Assembly (NCBI GenBank): GCA_902805475.1
Contig: CADCSX010000011.1
Span: 1,180,001 to 1,244,000 of the forward strand
Length of the DNA: 64,000 nucleotides
Direction: 5' to 3'
Origin: Entonaema liquescens
Taxonomy: Eukaryota > Ascomycota > Sordariomycetes > Xylariales > Xylariaceae
Shown here: positions 37,236 to 48,500 of the stretch, one piece after another
How positions within the stretch are numbered: the first letter of the stretch is position 1
How the letters are laid out: every line of letters starts with the position of its first letter
The notes under the pieces: model-generated
What the model was told of the DNA's origin: nothing
Database searches by the model: none
What the model saw: only the letters and a program-made list of their open reading frames with translations
Program-made: the position numbers and the translations under genes

Positions 37236-39449
37236 ATGAATAACAATAACAATAACAATAACAGCAACACTGATTGGGACGATGTGCTCCTCAGCGCCGA
37301 CTGGGTGAGACTGGACTGGCGACGGGAACTCGACAACTTCAGGCTCGTGCCCTGGGCGGATATCCGGACTGATACTCTTAGGAGACTGGTCCAGATGCAC
37401 GATCACTACGACCAGTACCACGTGCCTTCCAGCAGCTGGCCTCGAATCACTCCCGCGGCGGAGGAGCTGAATCGTAGACAGACCATGGAGGAGGAGAACA
37501 CAGGAACGGACGCCCAGTCTATACTAGACTGGCTCCCTAACGCCCCTCCTCTCCCTGCGGAAGACACGACGCAATCGATGGATAGTACAACACTCTCAAA
37601 CCGCCCATCCCAACAATCCACCAATCTTTTCCCCCCGCCGACTGGCACACCGAGCCCGCCGCCAGTCCCAAAGGACCCTATCACGCCACCCAACAACATA
37701 GACGGGCAAGAGAGGCTCCCAGGCCTGATCTACAAGGATGACCCGAACGGGTTCTGGACGATCGGCTTCGAGCTCGAGCTTCCCGTCGCCGTGTACCGGC
37801 GAGGCGGTCTTTTCGCGCAGAAGCCGCACCCCATCGATCCCCGGTGGGAGGCCGAGGAGATCGTGAGCGACGACGTGGAGCTGGAACGGGTCAAGCAGAT
37901 CACGGTGGACCGGTTCGTCGAGGTGTTCAACACGCAGACCGACATGGTCTTCATCCGGCGGGAGGAGGAGGAGGACGGCGCCCTCGAGGACCTGCGGCTG
38001 GGGAACCTGCATAGGCTGGAGTACGGCCGCCCGCTCAAGCAGGACATCCAGATGCGCGACAGCCCGCTGGGGCCCGGCGAGGCGCCCCCGATCAGCGCCG
38101 TGGCCGAGCACGCGGCGAAGGAGGCCCGCGACCTGCTGGTGATGTCGTACTTCGACAACTCGACGCCCGCCCAGAACTTCCGGCTGGCGACCCGGGCCGA
38201 CCTCCAGAACGCCGCCAAGCGCGCCATCATACAGGGCGTGCCGTCCAACTCGCAGATGCGCGAGGCCGAGAAACGCGTCGAGGAACTGCTCCACCTCGAG
38301 GCGTACGTGCGCAGGCGCGATCGTCGCCACGTCCCCTTGGCCGGCATGAGGCCGCGGTACCGCGCCTTCTCCGTCTATGCGACTGACACCCTGACCATGG
38401 ACCTCGTCAGGGGCGAGAATTACCGGGAACAGCCCGAGGACACGTACAACCCCAGCGAGCTGTACGGCTGGCTGACGGTCAAGATCGTGTCGCCGGTGAT
38501 GCGCCTCCAATGGCCGCCCACCGAGCTCAACCAGACGATCCTCGACGTCTGCCGAGTCGTGCGCAACAACTTCCGCGTGCACGTGGAGCTGCCGACGATC
38601 CTAGCCACGACGCAGATCTCGATATCGCACACCGGGGGGCTCAACCTCATGGACATCAAGAAGCTCGTTTCGTTCCTGGGGTGCGACATCGTGCGCAAGG
38701 ACCTGCTGCGGTACAACCGCCGGTACCGTTCCGACAGGTCGCACAACGCCGTGTGCGGGTCCCTCCGCGAGGTGTCGCAGCTGGGCAAGCTGTCGCAGAC
38801 GAACCAGGACGTGGCGGGCTTCGACAACAGCAGCATCGTGCAGAAGCACGGGCCCATGCGCGCCGACCAGCTCAACCAGATAGCCGCCTCGTACCTCCCC
38901 GTCGACCTGCTGCTCCACGCCGAGAATCTCGCGGGCCGTATCTTCCACCACATACTGTGGCAGTACGGAAGCGTGGATTATATTGCGAATGCCGTGGGCA
39001 CGGGGAACCGCAAACACAAGCCAGAGATGGTAGTCAAATGTCGGGGCTCCGGCGAAGTCGTGATGCGGAAGATCCCAGACGAGGAAGACGAGCTGATACG
39101 GGCCGATCTCCCCGAGGAGTACAAGCTCTTCGAGGTAGACAAAGACCGAGGGGTGTTCGAATTCCGGCACATGAGCTCGACTCTTGACCCACAGCAGATC
39201 ACGGCGTGGGCAGTTGTATGCTGGCAGATAGTCGAGTTCATGAGGTCCTCATCGCCGACGCTCTATCGATCGACTTTAGAGCGGATTATAAAGGATAGGA
39301 TACCGGTCATGGATGCTATAAATATTGTCCCGGAGGTTCGCCAGCATCTGGAGAACCATCTCAAAGATCCCGGTGCATCGGGTTCAGGGTATGAGAGGGA
39401 CAATCGCGTCGTCGACTGGAGACACCCTTTCTACCCGCCATTACCATAA
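37236..39449 (+). CDS. Amidoligase-family protein (Amidoligase_2-like), single exon, GC-rich core
   Basis: Belongs by motif order to the amidoligase (COOH-NH2 ligase) family, related in fold to glutamine synthetases. Fungal members are mostly uncharacterised. The protein has 737 residues and no intron. The start follows ACC and opens a short Asn tract encoded by AATAAC repeats. An unstructured Pro/Thr-rich segment (about 90-165) precedes the domain. Visible anchors are FWTIGFELELPV (residues 173-184, the ExE metal-site type), TQISISHTGGLNLMDIKKLV around His465, and FEFRHMSSTLDPQQITAWA (641-659), which matches the family's EFR...GTLD motif. The usual HxHxG is reduced to SISHTGG, so activity is uncertain. 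Codons from about 37,750 to 39,000 are strongly G/C-ending, unlike both ends of the gene and all neighbours. Flanks are AT-rich. Confidence 0.85.
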   Translation: MNNNNNNNNSNTDWDDVLLSADWVRLDWRRELDNFRLVPWADIRTDTLRRLVQMHDHYDQYHVPSSSWPRITPAAEELNRRQTMEEENTGTDAQSILDWLPNAPPLPAEDTTQSMDSTTLSNRPSQQSTNLFPPPTGTPSPPPVPKDPITPPNNIDGQERLPGLIYKDDPNGFWTIGFELELPVAVYRRGGLFAQKPHPIDPRWEAEEIVSDDVELERVKQITVDRFVEVFNTQTDMVFIRREEEEDGALEDLRLGNLHRLEYGRPLKQDIQMRDSPLGPGEAPPISAVAEHAAKEARDLLVMSYFDNSTPAQNFRLATRADLQNAAKRAIIQGVPSNSQMREAEKRVEELLHLEAYVRRRDRRHVPLAGMRPRYRAFSVYATDTLTMDLVRGENYREQPEDTYNPSELYGWLTVKIVSPVMRLQWPPTELNQTILDVCRVVRNNFRVHVELPTILATTQISISHTGGLNLMDIKKLVSFLGCDIVRKDLLRYNRRYRSDRSHNAVCGSLREVSQLGKLSQTNQDVAGFDNSSIVQKHGPMRADQLNQIAASYLPVDLLLHAENLAGRIFHHILWQYGSVDYIANAVGTGNRKHKPEMVVKCRGSGEVVMRKIPDEEDELIRADLPEEYKLFEVDKDRGVFEFRHMSSTLDPQQITAWAVVCWQIVEFMRSSSPTLYRSTLERIIKDRIPVMDAINIVPEVRQHLENHLKDPGASGSGYERDNRVVDWRHPFYPPLP

Positions 39450-39838
39450 TAAGTCTCGTAGCGATAGTAAACACGTACCAGGTAACGTAAAATCCCTTTA
39501 ACGGTATCGAGTATAGCCTGGTAAGATATATTAGAGTAGATGTGGCGTAGAAAGATTTTCCGAATTAATGTATAATGTTCTTAAACCAGTAATTACGATA
39601 ATTAACCCTTAGGATTTTCTTTTATTTACTTACCTCTAACAATAACGTGCCGCGTTACAGAATGTACCATATCAAGTATAGGACTGTTCGAGAATATCTC
39701 CTTTTACTCAAGTCTCGATTCACGCCCGGCACCTACGCTAGGTATACCAGCAATCACCTCTGTCCCCGAGGCTAGTGGAAATCTACATCCATTGGGGTGG
39801 TATGCATTATCTACCTGCCTAGGTATTGTATAGCGTCC
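39450..39838. other. Convergent 3' intergenic region
   Basis: About 390 bases between the stops of the amidoligase-like gene (plus) and rqc2 (minus). It is AT-rich and presumably carries both 3' untranslated regions. No further gene is seen. Confidence 0.6.
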
Positions 39839-42800
39839 CTACCGCTTCTTACCGCGGTTCGCATTACCACCCTTATTTCCACCCTTCCCCTTTGCGTCTC
39901 CTCCACTTCCCCTGCACCTCCACTAAGCATGACCCTTACTTTTCCGACAGGCACGATATTGAAGAGCTCTTCAGGTTTGAGAGCCTTGAGGAGCTCCACT
40001 TCGCGAGGCCACATCTTCTCCTTGTCTTCGCTCTTCTCGTCTACGACCCCCTTTTTCGTAGAAGCTGCTTTCCACGCATCCAGAATTTCTTTCACGGCCT
40101 TGCTCTTTTCTGTGTACCTGGTTGCATTTTGACCTTGTACTTGCAACGACCAAGCGCGCCGTACGGCGCGCACACAACGATCGCCTCAAGGATCTCATCA
40201 CCGGGGAGTGGGGCTCCAACAAGCGAATCGAGAGGGGTTAGGTTAGCCGCCTCCTCGGGATCAAGAGTCTCAATACCCTCTTCGAGCATCATCTTGCGGA
40301 TCTCTTCATGTTCGGCCGTTTCGCGCTGTTGGCGCTCATGCTGTGCTCGGCGACGTTCACGTGTCGCCGCTTGTTGGGCTTCGCGCTCAGCCTTGGCCTT
40401 CGCCTCTGCCTCCGCTTTCTGCCTCCCCGCTGCTGCGCCTATTAGAGCTTCAATCGCGGCGCGATCTTCTTCATCCTGGTCCTTATATTTAGCAGCTTTC
40501 TTAGCTTTGCTCCTCTGACCTCGCTTAGGCTGCTGGCCTTTCTTCTGAGGTTGTGGCGTAGACTTGCGAGACGTTTCGGGGGGCGGGCTATTTGCTGTCG
40601 TCGGCGGTGCAGAATCAGCTTCGGTTACCACCTCACCTAGATCTTCTCTCTCTCCACCACCAACTTCACCTTCCTGATGTTCAGCTGTATGGGTATCATC
40701 AGGCACCTCGGAAATTGTTAAACTACTGATTCCTTGAATAGCTGGACCTTCATCCCGCTCTGGGGACTCTGGTTCGTCGCTATCCCTATTGGCGGGTTGA
40801 AGCGGATTTTCCCTTTTCTCAGCCTCCTCTTCAATATCTATAGCGCTATCTCCGGAGTCACTCATGTCGTCTTCCATGGCCGGTTCTTCCGTTGTGACAT
40901 CCATAGCCTTACTACTAGTAGCGTCTTGACCTTGTTTGTTTGGTATGCTTTCGGGAAGATCATAAAGACGATGTTTGACATGTTTCGCCTTGCCTTCCTC
41001 GCTTATCTTAAACATTAACCCCAGCCCTAATATAAGTTGTGCAGGAGGTAAATAGTTCTTCTTTCCTCGTACCATAAAGCTGCCAGTGCCGAGGAATTCA
41101 CCAGTCGGTGCTGACTTTGATACTTGATCCGCATTCACCCACCACGCACTCATACCCGCCTTCGAGTCCCAAGCGGACGAGGCACAAACCGCCAATGACC
41201 CAGCCTGTGACAGTGTTGAAGGTGGTATGGGAGCATCAGGCGTGCTAGGGCTATTTTTTATTATCACGCTAGGCGCGCCGTGGAGGTCTGCATGGACATA
41301 GATATCGCCCTTCTTCAAATACCGTCTGTAAAGCACCTCGTTTTGCGTGGCGTCTTTGCCACCGAGAACGAGATAACCATCAGATGAGATGAACCAGGTG
41401 AATTTCTCGAACCAGAGCTGTCTCCGAATAGGTTGCAAAACCGGCTTTTCCTGTTTTAGGCCTTTCTTTAACTCTGCAGTAATTTTCTGTTCTGCATTTT
41501 TCAATGCATTCTCTGACTGCAGCAGTGTTTTCTGTTCCTTTACTGCAGCGTTCTTCCTCTCTTCATAATATTCCCTCGCATTGGCGAAAGGAGAGATACC
41601 AAGATTGATATCAACCGTCAGCCGGGTTTCTGGGGCCTTCCGCGCAGATGCCTCTGTGCCGGCGTAACCGCTATCATCCGAGCTTACTGAGTCAGTATCG
41701 GATGCATCATAATCTTCCTCCTCCTCTTCTTCCTCGGCTTCGCCAAGAAGTACGGTAATGGTATTTTCGTGTAGCCTGAGAGGAGGTACGATAATGGAGG
41801 CTACAGGGTTGCCCCGTTTACGTTCCCTGTCGACGAGTTTACCAATATCTTCCCAGTCCATTCCTTGTTGTATTAGTCCATTCACCGCATCCATAGCTTC
41901 TTGAACCCGCTCCACGTTAGCTTCGATTGCACTAGCTTTCCGAACATTAAGTTCTTGTACAGCTTGGAGACCCTCGATCCGCTTAGCATGATCAGCTTTG
42001 GTAGCATCCAATTTGCGCTTAGCGGCGGCTTCTCTCTCGCTCAATTTTTCCTCTAGTTTCTGTCCCTCTACGGAAGAGAAGAATTCGTCCACCATTTTGT
42101 TGAAATTATCGAAAGTAAGCACTGTATAAGTTGGATCCTCTGCAAATTGACAGGGTAGGAATGGGTGGAAATCCTCGTATAATAAGCGACTCTTTTGCTG
42201 TTTATCTTCATCTGCATCTTCTGATAACTTGTTATCGACGCCCGGTCTTGTTTTAGCTAAGATATATCCTTTACAGGTGTCGGAACTAGTCACTTCGTAG
42301 ACGACTTTAAGGGCTTCTTCAAGTGACCGTAGTAGCTCGTTGAGGATATCTTCATTCTCTAATACTGTAGATGGCTGAAGACTTGAATCGAACCCCGTGA
42401 CTCTCATGGCATGGTCAACTAATATCGGAGGTAGTTCTGCGATGGTGGTAGCAAGTCCCCTTCTTAACTCATCACCCGGCTTCCTCTTAATCTTCTTGCC
42501 CGCCGCAGCTGAAACAGCAGCTTTTTGTACAGTAGTCTGGAGCGCATTTCGTACACGCTCCTTCGTCAAAGCCGGAACTCCGCCGTAATTCTGTCTGTTT
42601 TTCAGGGAATACGTAAAACCCGGGCGCTGAGGCTCTTGACCTTCTCCTTCGGGAACATGTCGCATCAGCGTTAAGATCTTGAGCTCGTTATCTGTTAAGA
42701 TGATGTTGCCACCCGCAAAGAACTCTAGGTACAGTCTGTATAGGCCATCGCTAAACTGAAATTCGATAATGCGATCAGTGCCGATTTGCGAAACAGAGGT

Positions 42801-43061
42801 AACTCGTCGGGTCTTCAAGACTTTGCGCAACTTCTGGACGAAGACGGAGGGTGCGGCGGCAGTTGTGCGCGCAAACTCGGTAAGATGGCATCGAAAGCCG
42901 GAATCTATAATGAGTTGCTTCTTGTTCTCGGGTTTCGCAAACTTGAAGAGAAGAATCTTGGAAGATAAGTCATAGATATTGGAGACTCGAAGCGACACAA
43001 GGCTTTTGGATAGTTCATGAGAGATGACTTTCACATCCAACGACGAAAATCTTTGCTTCAT
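39839..43061 (-). CDS. rqc2: Rqc2/Tae2 (NEMF), ribosome quality-control subunit, two apparent frame breaks near the C-terminus
   Basis: Binds the stalled 60S ribosome with peptidyl-tRNA, recruits the E3 ligase Ltn1 and directs CAT-tail addition. The gene has no intron. It opens with MKQRFSSLDVKVISHEL (NFACT-N). Asp9 and the Asp96-Arg97 pair (IGTDRIIEFQF) correspond to the residues needed for tail synthesis in yeast Rqc2. A helix-hairpin and coiled-coil middle follows, then the NFACT-R core WFEKFTWFISSDGYLVLGGK. A Glu/Lys-rich linker and NFACT-C (REVELLKALKPEELFNIVPV) close the protein. The frame breaks at the run opposite 40106-40109 (A4) and again opposite 39909-39912 (G4). One extra base at each gives a continuous 1,074-residue protein ending GGNKGGNANRGKKR, as the family does. 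Unrepaired, the frame stops at 40092 and loses the conserved C-terminus. Confidence 0.95.
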
Positions 43062-43703
43062 TTTACCTGTCCTTCCTTGCGACCGGTATATCCCTAATAT
43101 CCTACCGCCTTACGGCACGGCTGCTGATATGATTCAACAAGATATAGGCCTAATCGCAGAAAATATAAGTAGGTAGGTAGGTAAATGTTAAGAGGCACGC
43201 GGGGCAAACAGACGACGTAAGAACGGAACAGTTTTGGAGCAGTTGAATTAACGGTTCTGTTGTTGTCAATTACTCAGCGTTGCAGTGCACAAAATTGCAC
43301 CGTAATAAACGTATAAGTTGCTAAGCTGTCTTTTGTAACGGGTATCAAATAAGGTAGAAATGGCGGGGTTTTGTAACACCGTCAACATGTAGTAACAATT
43401 CACGTCAATAATTTACGTCATCGCTCAGACTCTAATACTTACATACCTATGAACCTTTAGAGCCTGTGGCAGGTGCAGGTATATCTAGGTAAGTTTCTAC
43501 AAGATTAAAGTGGAGATAGGGGGGGCCTTCGAATACAACATCATTCTCACCTATCATTCTACAAGCCTAATTAATCACTCAATCGTCGCGATTATAACAT
43601 GTACCTATATCATTAAATCGATATGCACATTGAAAGTGTATATTAACCAATACAATATGTACTACGAATCATAACACCACTAACAAGGCAGCAAATCGCA
43701 GCT
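43062..43703. other. 0.6 kb intergenic stretch
   Basis: Promoter side of rqc2 and 3' flank of the GH43 gene. It is AT-rich with four TAGG copies near 43169-43182 and no open frame of interest. Confidence 0.5.
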
Positions 43704-45565
43704 TTATTCCTCATCCTCCTCAAAGAGCTCAATTCCGTCTACAGCAACCTCGAATCCTAGTAGACTTCCAGTTAGTAGCCACCAAAAAAAGAAAAGGTCG
43801 GATTTAGTGAGAAGTAACCTACCGTCAGAGCCTGTCGCTCCGAAAGTAATAGTGTTCACGTCGCCAGGCTTCAGAGTAAGCTGGACCGGTGTAGAAGTGT
43901 GGTATCCCGCACGGGAGTTTAGGCTTGAGATGTTGACGGCCGGCTCATCATTGACAAAAATGTGAGCCTCGCCAGCTGTCGCAACGGTTTATTAGTTTCG
44001 GTACCTCTTAACCAAATCAGAGTATGGCAACTTACCCTCTGGGTTGGTGACTCGGTAGTGGAAAGAAAGCCATTGACGAGATCCGGTACCGGTGACGTTG
44101 TGGAATGTCACTTCGCTTGAGTCGTCGACTGTGAAATTAATGAGTCTAGTTCTAACGTGTCTCGTTCAGGGCAGGGTATAATATCAACTTACCTCCATGT
44201 ACAGAACGCTTGCTTAAGCACTCGCTACAATCTCTTACCACTTCTACCTGTCAGCCCCTATATTTGGATGTTGTGATATTGAGTACGTTACCTGTCCTGC
44301 CAGACAGGACTGCATGCTCAGCCTCGTAACGCTTCATGGTACTGGGATAGGAAACTACTCCAGTATTTACATCGACTTTCCACATCGAATGGTAGTCGAT
44401 CTGAACTGAGTGAGATCTATATAAAGCACGGTCTGGGTTAGCTCTAGTAATATCTTGTATAAGAGGCCTGGCGCTTATGAATTACTTACCCAGCGTTGAT
44501 GTTCAAGGGCGCCCACACATAGTTCGAGCTCGCACCTCCCTTCGAGTCCCAAGCATCACCCATGTAGATATACGTGGTCTTCTGCGAGCCCTTAACCGTT
44601 AGCTCGAACGTGTTTTGTGAGCCATAGGTTTTTTGGTCTTGCGGGGCGATGTCTGATCCCCCAGTCCATGGGCCGTTAATCGAACTTGACCAGAAGACTT
44701 TGTTAGGGTTGGCACGCCAGCCAGTCTTTCCCGAGACGATCAGGAAATAGACCCCGTCAGCTTTCACTATACCTGGGGCTTCGTACGCTCCGCTTCCTAT
44801 TTAAATCTACTTAGCAGCTATCATCCACCAGTTAGGACTAAGAACGTACTTAGATCTGAAACCTTGTCGCCTAGAGCACCGTCCTTGTTGATGCGGTTGA
44901 TCTGGACGATGTTGTGGTCGGCACTAGTTAGGAGGAACCAGGTGTCTAATGTATTGTATCCATCAGTGGAAGGATTCCCTGTATCTGATAGGCTTTATTC
45001 ACCTGAGTCCTCATCGTAGAACATCCCAGTATCCGAATAGGAGTAATCGTTTGGTGGGATATGGACCTTGGCTGACTGACCGTAGCCCCCTACGAAGTTC
45101 GCCGACTTAAGAGAAAGAACGTAACGGTCTTGCTGGCCATATAACTATTGCCAATCACCCAGTCAATAAAATCCTAATGGATAGGAACGCTCCCGAGCGA
45201 AGTATATCATACCCAAAATGAACCATTCGGCTTTGCTATCTTGGGCCGCCACATCCCAGTCACGGAACTCGCTTGTTTCCCAAGGTTCTTCCAGTTGATG
45301 AGATCAATGGACGAATACAGGTTTGGTGTTTGATCTTGAAGAATCGTCAGCGTTTCACTAGCTTAGGTAGTTATGGGTTCCAAGGCTGTTTACTGCTAGC
45401 CGCGTGACCAACCCAGTAGAAGGTATCGCCACGCTTCACGACACCTCCTCCGTGTGCATCGATCTTGTTCCCATCGGTGTCATACCACACAGCGCCGGGC
45501 GCAATCCACGAGGCGCCTAGGACGCTAGTTGCCGCGTAGGCCCACAAGAGTGAAGATGGCCTCAT
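43704..45565 (-). CDS. Secreted GH43 glycosidase with C-terminal CBM35, exo-beta-1,3-galactanase-like, 10 exons
   Basis: Likely extracellular enzyme acting on galactan or arabinogalactan side chains. Exons are 45565-45394, 45334-45213, 45144-45003, 44945-44850, 44796-44490, 44416-44292, 44243-44193, 44128-44036, 43975-43823 and 43756-43704, giving 437 residues. All joins are GT-AG and in frame. It has a signal peptide (MRPSSLLWAYAATSVLGASW). Five-blade propeller motifs include IDAHGGGVVKRGDTFYWVGH, LYSSIDLINWKNLG, MWRPKIAKPNGSFW, SYSDTGMFYDEDS and SADHNIVQINRINKDG. The predicted general acid is Glu183 (SGAYEAPGI). Gln238 (YGSQNTFEL) lies 55 residues later, the same spacing as the Glu208/Gln263 pair I recall for the Phanerochaete exo-beta-1,3-galactanase. 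A CBM35-like module (RYEAEHAVLSGRT to GFEVAVDGIEL) follows. The 51-base exon 44243-44193 is supported by phase but is the least certain. Confidence 0.9.
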
Positions 45566-48500
45566 ATTTCGTCGATGCTTATCTAATTAGGGCAACTATT
45601 CAGCTTGCATATGCCACTATGTACCTACATAGTCTTCTAGCTACGCCGATCTTCGCTCCCCTATCTTGGATTATATACAGCATCTCCTCCGCCCACCGGC
45701 TCGGTGTAATTTCATAGCGAGCCTGGTCGGGTAATTGGTAGCTTCTATAATTTTTCCCTTCGTCGATGTCACCGTAGCGGAGGGACGATCATTTCGGGAT
45801 GCGGACGCATTCCCTTTATAGAAGGCTAGACATCACGAAGCGGGGGAATAGGTCTAACACCCGGAACGAGATAGACTATCCCATTAACTGACACGCGACT
45901 ATACCCCCTTTACGATCTGGTAGAGTATGTAAGGTCCAATGTCGTTTATTCATATAATAAGAAATACTTTCGTTATTGCTTCCTCGAATCACGAATAACG
46001 AATGCAATTAGTTGATTTAGTATATAACGAGCCATTCTATCTTTCCTGGCTAATCTTTATATACCAGTACTAAAGTAGAGATATAGTTAATTGTAGAGGG
46101 ATGGACTCTTGGATTCTATATATATATGTATGTATATCTCGCTTGATCTGGGTTAGGCATAAGACTCGTAGTTACTAAGGTCGGTTAAAATTGGTTGGCT
46201 ATATGGTGTTCTGGACCGACCTGGTTTGACAACACCTACAGTCCCATCGAGCGTTTGATGAAACTTCTCACAAGATTAAATGCAGGAACCGGGTTAAGTT
46301 GGGTTGGCCGACTACGTCTGAATGGTATGCTAATCGCACCAATAGAATTCTATAGGGAGATCATTGAACACACCATTTAGGATTGTTATCACCAAGGTGT
46401 ATAATGACCTTGCTAAGCACTTATTCGCGAGTCACGTTAACATATTTTCAGATGTTTTCGGGAGTTATTCGATAATAGAATGGTCAAAGTTATTACTATT
46501 AGACTATTCCTTAGTCAAATTGACCGGTGAACGAGAAGATATATACTTGTGTTATGTGGAAAGTCGTACACGAATACTATTGCATACTATTACCCCTCTT
46601 CATCGTAATTCTATGAACTCGTAGGTTATCCGGACGAAGTCTATTACTCAGATGGCTCAGGAATCGCCTAGCACTTTACTCTATAGTTACTAGTGAACAT
46701 TGTCAATGACGTTTAACTGGAATTCTCCGATTTGATGCCAAATCTATACCCACCATTGCGCACACGGTGATGGATTAGGTAGGTGGAGTATTGCTGCATC
46801 TCTCCCTACCGAAGCTAGGTAATACGAGGCCTGTCTTCTGTATACCCACATGACAAACCTCTTGCGGAGTAGGCGCTGAATTTCTACAAGAATCCTGACC
46901 TCGCCATGTATATGTGGCAAATCCACATACTATTTTCACCATCTTGCATCGTGGAGGGCAGAGGGTGGCGTGTGCTCGACATCGTAGATGTCGTGTCGTT
47001 CTGACACCAATGTGAGCTTCTAGGGCATAGTTGCCCTAGCCGCTGCAGCATGCAGTTACGGGTCCCATAGCTGAAGTCAAGGGCGTCGCTACAACTTCTA
47101 AATCGGATTTCACAGGTTGACACGACTACGGCGTTTCAGGGTTGAGCACGGGAAGCGAAAGCTGCTTGGGTCCGGCCCCACGACCGACATCTCGCACGCA
47201 CCGTACGGTGGTCAAGCGGATACGGCGCCTCGGCGCGTGGAGAGAACCATCGAAACCGAGTCGAACAACGCACACGGGTATGGGGACAGACCCATAAACC
47301 ATCGACAGCGAGCTCGCTACGGGCTGCCCGCATCGGTAGGCGGCCCGGCTGATGCGCAAGCCAACGTGTATATCTGCAATACAGAGGTCATAGTGCGGAC
47401 GGGCATACTTGCATGTGGTCGGGGTGTTAAGATGCCCTATCAGTAATTTGAAGAATTGAGCTACGAAGCCGACAAGGTAACTTATCGCGTGTCGCGTGGG
47501 AAGATACGAAGATGTCTTGTTTCAGGAAGCTTCAATTTTATCGCTTTTATCATGACACGACTGATGGCTACTTGGCGAACGCTCGGCGCTGGAGTTTTCT
47601 CCGCCGCAACACTCGGACTCGTCCTACGGTGGCAGGATCAGCTTCGCTTGCTGTAATGTCTACTAGCAAATATTCTACGTGGGCGTGCTCTGCTGGCGCC
47701 GGATGATCGCTTCCAAGAGACAATGGCCTTCGAACCACAACTCGGCGTTTTCAAGTTGGGTCCAGCGGTAAGGACAGCTTCTCGGAATAGCCTACCTGTC
47801 GTTTCATACAAGGAGCCTCGAAGCAGGTTTGATTCCACTGTCATCGTCTCCCTGGAAGGCGTATGTAATTATTTGGCCCATACTAGCTACGCATAGGTCA
47901 CCGTCCTTTGCGCGTTGCTCGAAAAGCGAGATTGCAATAGCTGCTGTCTCCATAAGTCGCTAGGACAACCCACCGGAGACAGTAGAGCTGAAAAAGAGCC
48001 TAAACTCGTAGACGTTTGCGTATCGCGACGAATCTACTCGCCTACCTACGCTACATCGTCATAAGGGAATTGACATTGCCGAGGCACTTGGGATCCTAGA
48101 GCTAAACTTCTTACCCTTATCGTAGCTTTAGTCGTCCATTATCACACGAAGCTTCAGTGATTGGCAATTCGACATACTGAGGTACATGAACGGGTTGAAC
48201 CGCCAATCGGATAATAACTCACCCGTAAACATTGCCAGGCCGTTCTAATAGCCTACCCCAAGCTACCTTGTCCAAGCTCCAGGACGGGGTTGTCCTTGTA
48301 ACATCTAATATTGCGTCCGAGCTTTTGTCAGTGCTTTTCGAGGGATCTTCGGATACGGTAATTCGATAATATCAAGATCTCGCGTATAATTAGCCATCCC
48401 AGTGGTTAATCGCATCGATTTCGAAACAGATCTTCGAGCTCGGACATGTGACGAACGTTAGATTCACGACGGTGGCAGGGCAGTTAAGGACAGCTTTTCT

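Noticed and set aside
37596..38582. Antisense open frame of 328 codons across the amidoligase-like gene
   Set aside because: It is a shadow of the GC-rich coding strand; its translation is repetitive His/Val/Leu/Arg with no domain, while the plus strand has family motifs.
29793..45565. A secondary-metabolite or defence gene cluster
   Set aside because: The genes here (chaperone-like ATPase, amidoligase-like protein, Rqc2, GH43) have no synthase, transporter or pathway regulator in common; co-location looks incidental.
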